64,000 bases of DNA from positions 1 to 64,000 of the forward strand of contig CAIUGT010000051.1 of assembly GCA_903898755.1 (NCBI GenBank). The letters run 5' to 3'. Position numbers and translations under genes: made by a program. Below the pieces are notes generated by a model. It was given only the letters and a program-made list of their open reading frames with translations. It did not search any database and had not been told where the DNA came from. This DNA comes from an uncultured bacterium (lineage in GTDB: Bacteria; Planctomycetota; Phycisphaerae; Phycisphaerales; SM1A02). This document shows, one piece after another, positions 8,467-17,921 of the stretch. The first letter of the stretch is position 1; the number at the start of each line of letters is the position of its first letter.

Positions 8467-9348
8467 TCAGTGGCCGGGTTCTATATGCGCCGTGGCAGTT
8501 CCACCCAACGCGGCCTCGATCTTATTTTCAATTTCACTGGCAACATCGTGAGCGGATTTCAAATCCATGTCCCCTGGAAGTTGCACATGAAAATCCACCC
8601 AGTGGTCGCGCCCGCTGTGGCGCGTACGAACTTTGTGAAATGAAATAATGCGCGGCAGCGGACCATCCACACGCATGTGATCGTTTAAAATTGTTTGAAC
8701 CTTGGCAAGGTCCGCAAGATCCTGCTCATCAAGCAAATCCCCCAGCGCGCGGCGAATGAGACGATAGCCAACAAAGCCCACCCATAGCGCCATGATCAAG
8801 GCAATGATTGGATCAATAAAGGCAAGGCCGGTCCACCGCACAAGCAACAGTGCAACCACCGCGGCGCCACTGGTCCACGCATCTGAGATCAAGTGAATTC
8901 CGTCCGCGTGAAGCGCGCTGCTTTTTGTTTTTCGGCCAACTTGAATCAACCACATTCCAACTCCGCCGTTGGCCATGATGGTGAACGCAAGAAGCAGCAA
9001 ACCAAAATCAATTTTTTCAATGGACGCGCTGCGATCAAATAGTTCCAGCGCGCTGCGCACCATGACCACCAACATGGCCACGCTGATCATGCCGCCTTCA
9101 ATGGCGGAACTTAAAAATTCAGCCTTTCCATGACCATACGGGTGCGTTTCGTCAGCGGGCCGATTGGCCATCCACACGCTCCAAATCACCAACGCGCTGG
9201 CAGCCACATTCACAACACTTTCCATGGCGTCGCCAAACACAGCGGTGCTTCCGGTAAGACGCCATGCCGCAAGTTTTGTCAACAACAGCACCACGGAAGT
9301 GACCAGCGCAATTCGTGCGGCGCGGTGTTCTAACTGTGCGGTGCTCAT
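8467..9348 (-). CDS. Cation diffusion facilitator family metal efflux protein
   Basis: This 293-residue protein has the CDF layout: about five to six N-terminal membrane helices, then a C-terminal cytoplasmic domain ending in Thr-Ala-His-Ile-Glu-Pro-Gly-His. The metal-site helices are visible as FGDAMESVVNVAAS, DETHPYGHGKAEF and HADGIHLISDAWTSG, the last with the conserved His and Asp. CDF proteins exchange cytoplasmic Zn2+, Fe2+ or other divalent metals for protons. The metal cannot be told from sequence alone. The frame could start at a GTG at 9375; the ATG at 9348 gives the normal N-terminus. It diverges from the universal stress protein gene with 65 nt between. Confidence 0.92.
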   Translation of the reverse strand: MSTAQLEHRAARIALVTSVVLLLTKLAAWRLTGSTAVFGDAMESVVNVAASALVIWSVWMANRPADETHPYGHGKAEFLSSAIEGGMISVAMLVVMVRSALELFDRSASIEKIDFGLLLLAFTIMANGGVGMWLIQVGRKTKSSALHADGIHLISDAWTSGAAVVALLLVRWTGLAFIDPIIALIMALWVGFVGYRLIRRALGDLLDEQDLADLAKVQTILNDHMRVDGPLPRIISFHKVRTRHSGRDHWVDFHVQLPGDMDLKSAHDVASEIENKIEAALGGTATAHIEPGH

Positions 9349-9413
9349 GTGTGAAATGCTACTACTGCAAGACACAAATTGGGCGTACTATCTTCAATGG
9401 AGATCGCATCAAT

Positions 9414-10259
9414 ATGAATCCACTTCGCCTTATTACTGTTGGAACGGACTTCTCGCCCCCCGCCGCGACCGCACTGGGTTGGGCGGCGGAGTTGGCGCTT
9501 GCGCATAAAGCGTCGCTTTTGTTGGTGCATGCGTACACCAAAGACGACCACGGATTGAGCGAAGAGGAAGTGCGAGTGTGCTTGGCTGGGTTGGCCGCGT
9601 GCGAAATTGAGCGCGGAATTTCCACACAAGTCCAATTGCTCAAAGGCGCCACAGCCGAAGTGGTGGCAAAGATCGCGCGCGAATCTGGCTCTGATTTGTT
9701 GGTCATTGGAAGCCGCGGGAAAAACATGCTCAGCCGAATCTTCATGGGTTCAGTGGCGGATTCAACATTGAAATTGGCAACCACTCCAACGTTGGTCGTG
9801 CATCCATCAGACGCCGTGCGACCCGTGTCTTTCAAAAACTTGCTGGTTGGCGCCGATTTTTCAGCGGAAGCCGACCGCGCCGCGGAATTTGCGGTGCGCG
9901 TTGCGGCGCCATTTGAGAACGCCGAAGTGAGCTTGATGCATTCCACGCAAGTGGCTGGGCCATTTGTGGGAGTCGAAGTTCCCGCCGTTCCACTTGTGGA
10001 AGCTGGTGAAAGCGACGCCGTTGCGCGGGCTGGTTTATCCGAGCGCACGAAAAAACTTTCAGTCCCTGGCGTGCGCGTGCAAGGACTCACTTGTCCAGGC
10101 TCCGCGGTTGAGGTGCTGCTTGATGTCGCGGAAGATCGCAACTCGGATGTGATTGTGGTTGGAACAAGCGCAGCAACTGGCATGAGCAAACTCTTACTTG
10201 GCAGTGTTGCGACCGACTTGGTTCATCGCAGCACACGGCCAATTCTCATTGTGCGCTAA
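9414..10259 (+). CDS. Tandem-domain universal stress protein
   Basis: The 281-residue protein has two UspA domains in tandem. Each begins with a beta strand ending in an Asp of the nucleotide-binding fold (ITVGTDFS; LLVGADFSAEAD) and ends with the ATP-binding loop G-x2-G-x9-G-S (GSRGKNMLSRIFMGS; GTSAATGMSKLLLGS). Tandem Usp proteins bind ATP and act in stress survival; the exact task is unknown. The open frame reaches back to 9315, but the ATG at 9414 begins a standard UspA domain and leaves room for promoters between the divergent genes. Confidence 0.92.
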   Translation: MNPLRLITVGTDFSPPAATALGWAAELALAHKASLLLVHAYTKDDHGLSEEEVRVCLAGLAACEIERGISTQVQLLKGATAEVVAKIARESGSDLLVIGSRGKNMLSRIFMGSVADSTLKLATTPTLVVHPSDAVRPVSFKNLLVGADFSAEADRAAEFAVRVAAPFENAEVSLMHSTQVAGPFVGVEVPAVPLVEAGESDAVARAGLSERTKKLSVPGVRVQGLTCPGSAVEVLLDVAEDRNSDVIVVGTSAATGMSKLLLGSVATDLVHRSTRPILIVR

Positions 10260-10278
10260 CGCTTGCTGGCGAATTTTT

Positions 10279-11412
10279 TTAAGATGGCTTTCCTAGCTCG
10301 ATGGGCTTCGCTGGCTCAATAACTTGCGCGGGAACGCTCTTTGGAGTCGCGGGCGTAATCAAACCGCTGTCAATGTACACATCCAATAATTGACCAGGCA
10401 AAACTTGCGGATTGTCCTGCGTGAAGCGGTAAATAATTTCCATCACACGCGTGTCAATGCGCTCTGAATTTTCGCCCGTCAACGTGCGCTTCGGAATGAC
10501 CACTGGAACAGTTCGCACATATTCAATTGGAAATTCCACTACTTTTCCGCCGCGCAACATGGCCACGGCTTTGCCCTTGGGGTCAAAGCGCCACGCATCA
10601 AGCTCATCCACATCCACGCGAATGTGCAGTGGCGTGAGCTGCCCCATCACCACCAAGCCTTCGCGCAAAGTGCCCGTCGCCGCAAATTCACCCGCGCGCG
10701 CGTTCACGCGCAGCACGGTGCCATCAATGGGGGCCCTCACTTCGCTTTGCGCAAGGTCGGTTTGCAACATGGCAACATCCGCATCTGCCACCCTTGCTTC
10801 CGCCGTAGCCACTGCCAAGTCTTCTGGGTAGGTGCCCTTCATCATGCGCGCCAATTCCGACTTCGCCTCATCAAGACGCGACTTGGTCAAACTCATTTCA
10901 AACATGCGCGTTGGTCTTTCGTTGGCGCTGATGGCAGATTGATCCTCCACGGCGTTCAATCTTTCAAGTCGAAGAGTTGCGTCGTTCACCGCCGATTGCC
11001 GCTGCGCCACAATCGCCGTCGCGCGATCCACATCCTCCGCGTGCGGCATGGATTTCAACTGCTCCAATTTGCGAGTCGCCACCTCTAATTTTGCTTTGGC
11101 CGCTCCCAATTGCGCAACCGTATCGCGCTGATCAATCGTGAATAAAATGTCGCCCTTTTTCACCAATTGTCCCTCTTTCACAGCAACGCTTTGCACGGTG
11201 CCTGGGATTGAAGTTCCAATATTCACAATTTCGGTGGCGGGCTCAACCAAGCCACTTCCAGCCACGCGATTTGAAAACGGACTCTTGGTTGGCTGGCCGC
11301 TTGGCGGCGCGTTGGGCGCTGGACGACTTTGCTTGTAGACCGTGTACACGGCAAGACCAATTCCAACAATTGCAATGATGGGCAGAATGACAAATCGAAT
11401 TTTCATTTTCAT
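10279..11412 (-). CDS. devB: HlyD/DevB-type periplasmic adaptor of an ABC exporter
   Basis: This 377-residue protein has an N-terminal membrane anchor (IRFVILPIIAIVGIGLAVYT), a split lipoyl/barrel-sandwich domain (VKEGQLVKKGDILFTIDQRD), a coiled-coil hairpin of about 100 residues, and a return strand (VRAPIDGTVLRVNARAGEF). That is the membrane-fusion-protein fold linking an inner-membrane ABC pump to the outer membrane. Its start overlaps the stop of the ATPase gene by 4 nt, and it ends the run permease-ATPase-adaptor that resembles cyanobacterial DevBCA. The cargo is unknown; glycolipid is the DevBCA precedent. Confidence 0.9.
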   Translation of the reverse strand: MKMKIRFVILPIIAIVGIGLAVYTVYKQSRPAPNAPPSGQPTKSPFSNRVAGSGLVEPATEIVNIGTSIPGTVQSVAVKEGQLVKKGDILFTIDQRDTVAQLGAAKAKLEVATRKLEQLKSMPHAEDVDRATAIVAQRQSAVNDATLRLERLNAVEDQSAISANERPTRMFEMSLTKSRLDEAKSELARMMKGTYPEDLAVATAEARVADADVAMLQTDLAQSEVRAPIDGTVLRVNARAGEFAATGTLREGLVVMGQLTPLHIRVDVDELDAWRFDPKGKAVAMLRGGKVVEFPIEYVRTVPVVIPKRTLTGENSERIDTRVMEIIYRFTQDNPQVLPGQLLDVYIDSGLITPATPKSVPAQVIEPAKPIELGKPS

Positions 11413-12155
11413 TTTATTTTTCCTTTTTCAAATGCGGCCGCTTGAAGCGCGGCAAGTTCCACATCGCTTGTCACAATGCGCGTGATCAATCCATCGTCGA
11501 CGTGCGCAATGCGATCAGCGAAATGATAAATGCGCTCGTCGTGCGTCACAAGAACAACAAGCCTATCGGGTCGACGGCCTTGCTCACGAATAAGCTCCAT
11601 CACGCGCTGGCCCGTGGCGCCGTCAAGCGCGCTCGTAGGTTCATCGCACACCAAAATACTTGGCTCGTGAATTAAACTGCGCGCAATCGCCACGCGTTGT
11701 TGTTGGCCGCCAGAAAGTTTGGCTGGCCGACTCTGCGCGCGATTGTGCAGACCGACCTCAATCAACAATTTCTCCGCGCGGTCCAAGGACTCGGTTCTAT
11801 TTTCGCCGCGCAAAAGTAGCGGAATTGCCACATTTTCAACTACGCTAATTTGTGGAACCAAATTGAACTGTTGAAAAATAAACCCAACTTTTTCCCTGCG
11901 AAACAGGGTTCGCTCCTGATTGGTCATGGCGTCTGGATCCGCGCCAGCAAGTCGAAGAGCCCCGCTACTGCGAGACAAGATTGCCGCAAAGATAGAAATG
12001 AGCGTGGTCTTTCCACAACCACTTGGTCCAACCAGCGCAACAATCTCGCCAAATTCGGCCGTGAAATCTATCCCACGCAACGCCTTCACCGCGGCTTCGC
12101 CTTCGCCGTAGGTCTTGGTAATGCCCTCGCAAAAAATTGCTTGCTCGCCACTCAT
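11409..12155 (-). CDS. devA: ABC exporter ATPase (DevA/LolD/MacB type)
   Basis: The 248-residue protein has all ABC motifs in order: Walker A GPSGCGKTTL, Q-loop FIFQQFNLVP, signature LSGGQQQRVAIARSL, Walker B ILVCDEPTSALD and the H-loop VLVTHDERI. It belongs to the small ATPases that work with FtsX-type permeases in lipid or macrolide export. Start and stop overlap by 4 nt with the permease before it and the adaptor after it, so the three are made as a unit. Confidence 0.95.
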   Translation of the reverse strand: MSGEQAIFCEGITKTYGEGEAAVKALRGIDFTAEFGEIVALVGPSGCGKTTLISIFAAILSRSSGALRLAGADPDAMTNQERTLFRREKVGFIFQQFNLVPQISVVENVAIPLLLRGENRTESLDRAEKLLIEVGLHNRAQSRPAKLSGGQQQRVAIARSLIHEPSILVCDEPTSALDGATGQRVMELIREQGRRPDRLVVLVTHDERIYHFADRIAHVDDGLITRIVTSDVELAALQAAAFEKGKIK

Positions 12156-13315
12156 CCGCTGAACACTTCCTTGGGATCAAGACGAATCACTTTCCAAATG
12201 GAAAGACTGCTGGCGCCAAGCACAATAATAATCACTGCGATCGTTGAAATAATTGGAAGGTGCCAAGTCAGTTTGAACGCCAAGCGATCGCCCGGAATCA
12301 TTAAACCAAAGAGCGCCGTCGCGCCCAGGCCTAAACCTAAACCAAGCACTCCCGCGGCCAGACCTTGCACCGCGACCATTTGCAAAAGTTGGCGGCTCGT
12401 TGCGCCCATGGCTTTCATGGCACCGAAGTAACGCAAGTTGTCCAACGTGAAGTTGTAAAACATTTGCCCGGCAATAGCCACGCCCACCAAAAATCCAAGC
12501 GCTATGGCCATGCCAAAATTAATTGGAATGCCCGTCTGCGTCATCCAATAATCAAGTGTTTTCCAGCTGAATTCAGCTGGCGTATACGCGGTCAGACCAG
12601 TCTGGGCTTGAATACGCGTCTGCAATTCAAGCAAGTTCTGTCCTGGCAGCGCCTTCACAAGAATAAGACTGAGCGTGCGGCGATTCGCTGGCGCAAAACC
12701 TACCGCGCGCAAATAGGTTGTGTAAATGGTTGGAACATTTTGAAACGACGGCCGCGTCTCCGCGATGCCGGCAATAATGGCGCGACGTTCGTTCAACTCC
12801 AACTCGTCACCAACTTGCATCGGACGCTTTGGTCCGTTCTTATCCGCCGTGAGCGGTTGCAACAGTTGCTTGGCCGCACCGCGGCTTTCAATAAAAACCG
12901 CATCGGTCTTGCGCAAATCCTCAACCTTGCCTTGCAACATAATGGCGGGCACGCCAATCAGTGTGGCGTCGTCCACACCAATGACATCGCAAATTTGCCG
13001 ACCACCATTTGGCAACTTGGCCACAAGCAATCCCTTGAACAGCGGACTTGCCCACTCAATTCCACTGACGCTGCGAACGCGGTCAAGCGCCGTCACCTGC
13101 ATGGGCTTGGTGTCATCCACAAATTGCATCGTTGGATCGGTCACCCACAAATCGGCTTGCGGCGTTTCCTCAATCAATGCGTACGTTCTGCTCATTAAGC
13201 CCACAAAAATGGCTGCTTGCTGCGTAATGAGCAGGGTGGCGAATGTCAGTCCCAGCAAAATGCCGTAGAACTTTGCGCTGTCACCAAACAACATTTTTAA
13301 TGCGATTCGGAGCAC
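12152..13315 (-). CDS. devC: FtsX-like permease of the DevCAB-type exporter
   Basis: The 387-residue protein has an N-terminal helix (FYGILLGLTFATLLITQQAAIF), a large extracytoplasmic domain of about 220 residues, and three C-terminal helices of the FtsX/MacB permease type. It should pair with the following ATPase and adaptor genes to export a lipid, glycolipid or small molecule across the envelope. I keep the GTG at 13315 as start because it preserves the usual DevC N-terminus; it lies 3 nt after the kup stop, so the exporter is probably cotranscribed with kup. Confidence 0.88.
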   Translation of the reverse strand: MLRIALKMLFGDSAKFYGILLGLTFATLLITQQAAIFVGLMSRTYALIEETPQADLWVTDPTMQFVDDTKPMQVTALDRVRSVSGIEWASPLFKGLLVAKLPNGGRQICDVIGVDDATLIGVPAIMLQGKVEDLRKTDAVFIESRGAAKQLLQPLTADKNGPKRPMQVGDELELNERRAIIAGIAETRPSFQNVPTIYTTYLRAVGFAPANRRTLSLILVKALPGQNLLELQTRIQAQTGLTAYTPAEFSWKTLDYWMTQTGIPINFGMAIALGFLVGVAIAGQMFYNFTLDNLRYFGAMKAMGATSRQLLQMVAVQGLAAGVLGLGLGLGATALFGLMIPGDRLAFKLTWHLPIISTIAVIIIVLGASSLSIWKVIRLDPKEVFSG

Positions 13316-13318
13316 GAT

Positions 13319-15280
13319 TTACAACTCCATTTGAACGCCGAACTCAACCACGCGGCTTGGCGGCAAATTAAAAGTTCGAACACTGTCGGTGGCAACGGTG
13401 GTTAATGAGGCGAACAATCGCTTGCGCCACAACGCCATGGGTGAATTGCCGGTGGTCAATACCACCACGCGCCTGGCAAAGTAGGTGGTGCTTTCAGGAT
13501 CCCATGCAAGACCGTGCTCGCGCGCCTTCTCCAATAATTTTGGAATGTCAGGACTCTCCATAAATCCGCACTGCGCCGAAACTTTATAGAAACCGTCCGG
13601 CATCCATGTCAAACGAATTTGCCTTTGCGGTGGCGCCACTGGCAAATTAATGGGTGTCACGCTGACCAGCAACACTTGCTGATGCAAGACATGACTGTGC
13701 TCCACAAAGGAAGACAAGGAAAATGGCGTGGCATTGTTGGTCGTGAGAAACACCGCGGTGCCCGGCACGCGTGGAACTTCTTTCACCCATAAAGCTGCAA
13801 GAAACTCATGAATATTGCTGGATGTCTCCGCGAATTTCTTGCCCAACAAATAGGATCCCTGCTGCCATGTCAGCATGATCAACGTGGCGCCAAGCGCGAT
13901 CGCGATGGCGAACCAACCGCCCGTGAGCACCTTGAGCATGTTGGCGCCAAAAAATAATCCATCAATGCTTAGGAAAAACGATCCGACAACAAGGACTTGC
14001 CAACGCTTCCAACGCCACAGTCGCCGCGCCATGACGCCGAATAAAATCGTGGTGATGATCATGTTGCCCGTCACCGCAATGCCGTATGCGCTGCCCAGTT
14101 TTTCGCTGCTAGGAAACAGGATCACCGTCATCACGCAACCCACCAGCATGAGCAAATTGACCGCGGGTAAATAAATTTGACCTTCGGTGTCGCTACTGGT
14201 GTGTACCACGCGAAGGCGAGGTAAATATCCAAGTCGCACCGCCTGTCGGGCAATACTGAACACGCCGCTGATCATGGCTTGACTGGCAATAATGGCGGCG
14301 ATGGTGGCAATGATGACCAACGGAACAATGCTCCAATCGGGGGCCATTCCGTAAAACGGCCTCAAAGAATGGATGGCCTCCGCGTTTGGGGATCCTTGGC
14401 GCAGAAAATCAAGCACATACGCGCCCTGTCCAAAGTAATTCAACAAAAGCGCAGGCAACACAAATGTGTACCACGCAATCTGAATGGGAAACTTTCCAAA
14501 GTGGCCGACATCGGCGTACAGCGCCTCCGCACCTGTGACCACCAGCACAACTGAGCCCAACACGGTGAATGCTTGCATTGGATCGCTTTGAATAAATATC
14601 CAGACATAGTGCGGATTCAGCGCCTTGATAATTTCTGGATTCAGTTGAATTTGGTGAAGCCCCATTGCAGCAAGAAGCAGGAACCACGCGATCATGATGG
14701 GGCCAAAAAATTTACCAATGCTGCCAGTTCCAAATTGTTGCATGGCAAAGAGAAGCAACAAAATAAGAAGCGTGATTGGAAGAATGGCTTCTTCAATCCA
14801 AGTCGGGGCGTTGGGCAACTCTTTCAATCCTTCCACCGCGCTTAAAACTGAAATGCTTGGAGTGATCAAGCCGTCGCCAAATAAAAGTCCAGCGCCCAAC
14901 ATGGCCAACAGCACAAGTGTGCGGGTTCGTAGACCGCGTCCTTTGTTGAGAGACCGTGGGATCAGTGAGAGCAGCGAAAATATTCCGCCTTCGCCGCGGT
15001 TTGTCGCACGCAAAATCACCAACAAATATTTCAGATTCACGGTCAACAAAAGCGCCCATGTCATCATGGACAGAATTCCAAAAATGTAGCCCTCATCAAT
15101 TGGGCTTGCGTGACTGCGATGTTCTATGCAGGCTTTCAGCGCGTAAAGCGGACTCGTTCCAATGTCGCCAAAGACAACGCCAATTGCCGCCAACGAAAGC
15201 GCTGCGGTTTGCTTGTGGGTTAATCGAATCGCGTGGTGTGCATGGTGCGATGCGGAAGTTGGTGCGTCGTTGTCATGCAT
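13319..15280 (-). CDS. kup: KUP family potassium uptake transporter
   Basis: The 653-residue protein shows the KUP N-terminus (ALSLAAIGVVFGDIGTSPLYA) followed by about 12 membrane helices and a C-terminal cytoplasmic domain of about 170 residues. Further family motifs include RGEGGIFSLLSLIPR and ALYADVGHFGKFPI. KUP imports K+ with protons. The open frame runs 70 residues further upstream into holA, but that part does not resemble the family; the ATG at 15280 gives the normal N-terminus 61 nt after the holA stop. It is followed at 3 nt by the exporter genes. Confidence 0.94.
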   Translation of the reverse strand: MHDNDAPTSASHHAHHAIRLTHKQTAALSLAAIGVVFGDIGTSPLYALKACIEHRSHASPIDEGYIFGILSMMTWALLLTVNLKYLLVILRATNRGEGGIFSLLSLIPRSLNKGRGLRTRTLVLLAMLGAGLLFGDGLITPSISVLSAVEGLKELPNAPTWIEEAILPITLLILLLLFAMQQFGTGSIGKFFGPIMIAWFLLLAAMGLHQIQLNPEIIKALNPHYVWIFIQSDPMQAFTVLGSVVLVVTGAEALYADVGHFGKFPIQIAWYTFVLPALLLNYFGQGAYVLDFLRQGSPNAEAIHSLRPFYGMAPDWSIVPLVIIATIAAIIASQAMISGVFSIARQAVRLGYLPRLRVVHTSSDTEGQIYLPAVNLLMLVGCVMTVILFPSSEKLGSAYGIAVTGNMIITTILFGVMARRLWRWKRWQVLVVGSFFLSIDGLFFGANMLKVLTGGWFAIAIALGATLIMLTWQQGSYLLGKKFAETSSNIHEFLAALWVKEVPRVPGTAVFLTTNNATPFSLSSFVEHSHVLHQQVLLVSVTPINLPVAPPQRQIRLTWMPDGFYKVSAQCGFMESPDIPKLLEKAREHGLAWDPESTTYFARRVVVLTTGNSPMALWRKRLFASLTTVATDSVRTFNLPPSRVVEFGVQMEL

Positions 15281-15341
15281 GGGCGGGTGCCCCGAAGGGT
15301 GAACGATTCTACCCTGAATTGCGTTGCGATTTCTGAGGAGA

Positions 15342-16367
15342 TCAAACTGCGATTTGACGCGCCACTTGCACCGCGAACATTTCAAATGTGCGGGCGGAAT
15401 CAAGCGATGTGCCGTTCTTTGTGGACTGATCGGCGGCGATCGCTGCAGCGAACATTTTCGCGGCCACGCGCGGGTGCACGCGCCGGGCAATGCGTGAAAT
15501 ACTGCCCGCGCTTGGTCCCCACAACTTCAGAGCCTTGGCCACATCGCCTTCATTTTTTCCGCTGGCAAGCATTCGACTGGCGTCGTGAATTTTGCGCGTC
15601 AGATCCACCAAGCTCCAGCCAATCATGACTTCAGGCACGCGACTGACCGTGAGTAACTCGTGCAGCAGTTGCAATGTCGCCGCAGCGTCGCCGGCAAGAA
15701 CTGGTTGTTGGATTTCCCACGCTTGCTCCTCGCGGCTCAGTCCAGTGAATTCCTGCACAAGCTTGCGCGTGATGACCACGCTGGGATCGCCTGGTTGCGC
15801 CGCTGCGGAGGCAAGCTTGCATAACTCCGTGTCAAGGCGCGCCAAGTCGCAGCCAATTTTTTCGATCAACAAATCCGCGGCGCTGGATTCCAGTGTGGCT
15901 GTGTAGGTTTTTTTGGCGCGTTGCACGCACCAATCGCGCGCCTCTTCATCGCCGGGCGAATCGCATTTCAACACCACGCCAACTTTGGCAACCATTTTGT
16001 CAAAGTTTCCTGGGCGCCAACCAGATGCACTTCGCATCAGAAGCGTGGACTCGGCTTGTGGATTTTCCGCGTACCGCTCCATGGCGCGGCGGCGATCCTC
16101 GCTTCCCATGAAAGCCTCCGCGTTGTCCACTATGACCAACTTGTGCGTGGCAAGAAGACCAAACATGCGCAACTCATCCAACACCGTGGCCAGCGAAGTG
16201 GTGGTTCCATCAAAATCAAATCGATCCACGCTGCCAAATTGTTTTTTTAAATCAACCTCTAAGGCATGCGAGCGTTCCAAACGCAACAGCGAATCTTTTC
16301 CAGTGAGAACCACAACGCGCATGTCGGCGTTGACTTGTGTGGTGCTGGAGTTTTCGCGCTTAGCCAT
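15342..16367 (-). CDS. holA: DNA polymerase III delta subunit (clamp loader)
   Basis: This 341-residue protein fits HolA in length and layout: an N-terminal P-loop-like domain without a real Walker motif (RVVVLTGKDSLLRLERSHAL), a middle lid (LLMRSASGWRPGNFDKMVAK, then EEARDWCVQRAKK), and a helical collar (SRVPEVMIGWSLVDLTRKIHDA). HolA opens the sliding clamp during loading. Divergence is high, as usual for HolA, so the call rests on the overall pattern. A GTG at 16418 would add 17 residues; the ATG at 16367 is preferred. It heads the leftward run with kup and the exporter and diverges from astB. Confidence 0.82.
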   Translation of the reverse strand: MAKRENSSTTQVNADMRVVVLTGKDSLLRLERSHALEVDLKKQFGSVDRFDFDGTTTSLATVLDELRMFGLLATHKLVIVDNAEAFMGSEDRRRAMERYAENPQAESTLLMRSASGWRPGNFDKMVAKVGVVLKCDSPGDEEARDWCVQRAKKTYTATLESSAADLLIEKIGCDLARLDTELCKLASAAAQPGDPSVVITRKLVQEFTGLSREEQAWEIQQPVLAGDAAATLQLLHELLTVSRVPEVMIGWSLVDLTRKIHDASRMLASGKNEGDVAKALKLWGPSAGSISRIARRVHPRVAAKMFAAAIAADQSTKNGTSLDSARTFEMFAVQVARQIAV

Positions 16368-16439
16368 TGGTGCAAGAGTATCTTTGAGCACGCTGGGCGC
16401 GGCAAGAAAAATCGACACGGCATCGCTTACCTTCTACTT

Positions 16440-17861
16440 GTGAATATTGACGCCACTCAATCTTTGAACTCCGCCACGGAAGCCAACTTTGATGGCTTGG
16501 TTGGCATGACGCACAATTACGCCGGGCTTGCCGCGGGAAATATGGCCAGCCAGAACAACGCGGGTCGCGTTTCAAAACCAAAGGCGGCCGCGTTGCAAGG
16601 CGTTGCAAAAATGCAGGCCGTTGCGGCTCTTGGAGTGACTCAATGTTTTTTTCCGCCGCAAGAACGTCCCGCACTGTGGGCATTGCGTGCGCATGGTTTC
16701 ACGGGCTCCGACGAAAGCGTGCTTGCGCAAGCGCACGCGAACAAGCCACATCTTCTGGCGCAGTGTTGTAGTTCCAGTTTCATGTGGAGCGCAAACGCGG
16801 CAACCGTTGCGCCGGCGCAAGACACGCGCGATCAACGAACGCATGTGGTGGTGGCCAATTTAAAATCAATGGCGCACCGATCCATTGAACCGCCATGCAC
16901 GCACACCATGCTCAACGCCGTGTTCACCGACCGCGCGCGTTTTGAAATTCACCCCGCTCTTTCCGCCAATGCCAACATGGGCGATGAAGGCGCCGCCAAT
17001 CACACTCGCTTGTTTGACGCGGCCAACTCCAACCAACCCGCCACGCATTTTTTTGTGTACGGAATGGACGCTCGCAATCCGCAACTTCAACCAAAGATTC
17101 ATCCGGCGCGCCAAACACTGCAAGCCAGCCAGCGCTTGGCCGAAGTGTTGCAACTCAACCCCGCGCATTGCGTGTTCGCGCAACAAAATCCAGCCGCCAT
17201 TGACCAGGGCGTTTTTCACAACGATGTTGTGGCCGTTGGCAACGCTTCGACACTGCTTTACCACCAAGACGCATGGCTTGATCACGATCGCCTCATGGAT
17301 TCACTTGCTCAACGCGTGGGAAATTCATTTTGTCCAATTGTTGTCAGTTCCGATGAACTCACCATTGCGGAGGCGGTGACGACTTATTTGTTCAACTCTC
17401 AATTGGTCACGACACCAGACGGCGCAATGACGCTGGTGTGCCCAAGCGAAGTCGAAAACCACGCGCGGGCCAGCGCCGTGGCGCGGCGCATTCAACAAGA
17501 TCCACGCAATTCAATTTCGCGCATCCTTTATATGGATGTGCGCGAGAGCATGCGCAACGGCGGCGGTCCCGCGTGCTTGCGCTTGCGTGTGCCACTTGCG
17601 CCAACTTCGAGTCAAGCTTCAAGCCAAACTTCGAGCGCGAATATTTTGGCGGGCATTCATGCGGGCTGCGTATTCAACACCGCTCGCGCGGAGCAACTCC
17701 GCGCTTGGATTGAGCGTTGGTATCCCGACCAACTCACACCCGAAGATCTTGCCGATCCACAACTTCTTATACGCAACCGCGACGCGCTCGACGCGCTCAC
17801 GCAACAACTTGGCCTTGCGCCCATCTATCCATTTCAAGGCGTTTCGCCCTTGGAATCGTAA
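16440..17861 (+). CDS. astB: N-succinylarginine dihydrolase-like protein
   Basis: The 473-residue protein matches AstB along its length: EANFDGLVGMTHNYAGLAAGN near the start, SANANMGDEGAANHTRLF, and the C-terminal NGGGPACLRLRV with the catalytic Cys. AstB hydrolyses N2-succinylarginine to succinylornithine, CO2 and ammonia in the AST pathway. The GTG at 16440 is the best start: the family motif begins about 16 residues later, and the frame upstream overlaps holA. None of the other ast genes is in the window. It is about 25 residues longer than the E. coli enzyme (447), so a related guanidine substrate is possible. Confidence 0.9.
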   Translation: MNIDATQSLNSATEANFDGLVGMTHNYAGLAAGNMASQNNAGRVSKPKAAALQGVAKMQAVAALGVTQCFFPPQERPALWALRAHGFTGSDESVLAQAHANKPHLLAQCCSSSFMWSANAATVAPAQDTRDQRTHVVVANLKSMAHRSIEPPCTHTMLNAVFTDRARFEIHPALSANANMGDEGAANHTRLFDAANSNQPATHFFVYGMDARNPQLQPKIHPARQTLQASQRLAEVLQLNPAHCVFAQQNPAAIDQGVFHNDVVAVGNASTLLYHQDAWLDHDRLMDSLAQRVGNSFCPIVVSSDELTIAEAVTTYLFNSQLVTTPDGAMTLVCPSEVENHARASAVARRIQQDPRNSISRILYMDVRESMRNGGGPACLRLRVPLAPTSSQASSQTSSANILAGIHAGCVFNTARAEQLRAWIERWYPDQLTPEDLADPQLLIRNRDALDALTQQLGLAPIYPFQGVSPLES

Positions 17862-17921
17862 AATAAAAAGTTCTTCAACACCGCGTCACAAGATCCGTGT
17901 CGTCGCTATGATTCCACCTCC

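Noticed and set aside
10260-10278. CGC-TTGCTG-GCG with a following T-run as a terminator
   Set aside because: The stem is only 3 bp; the T-run alone is weak evidence, though transcription may end here.
13319-15490. 723-residue version of Kup
   Set aside because: The extra 70 N-terminal residues overlap holA and do not look like a Kup N-terminus; the ATG at 15280 is better.
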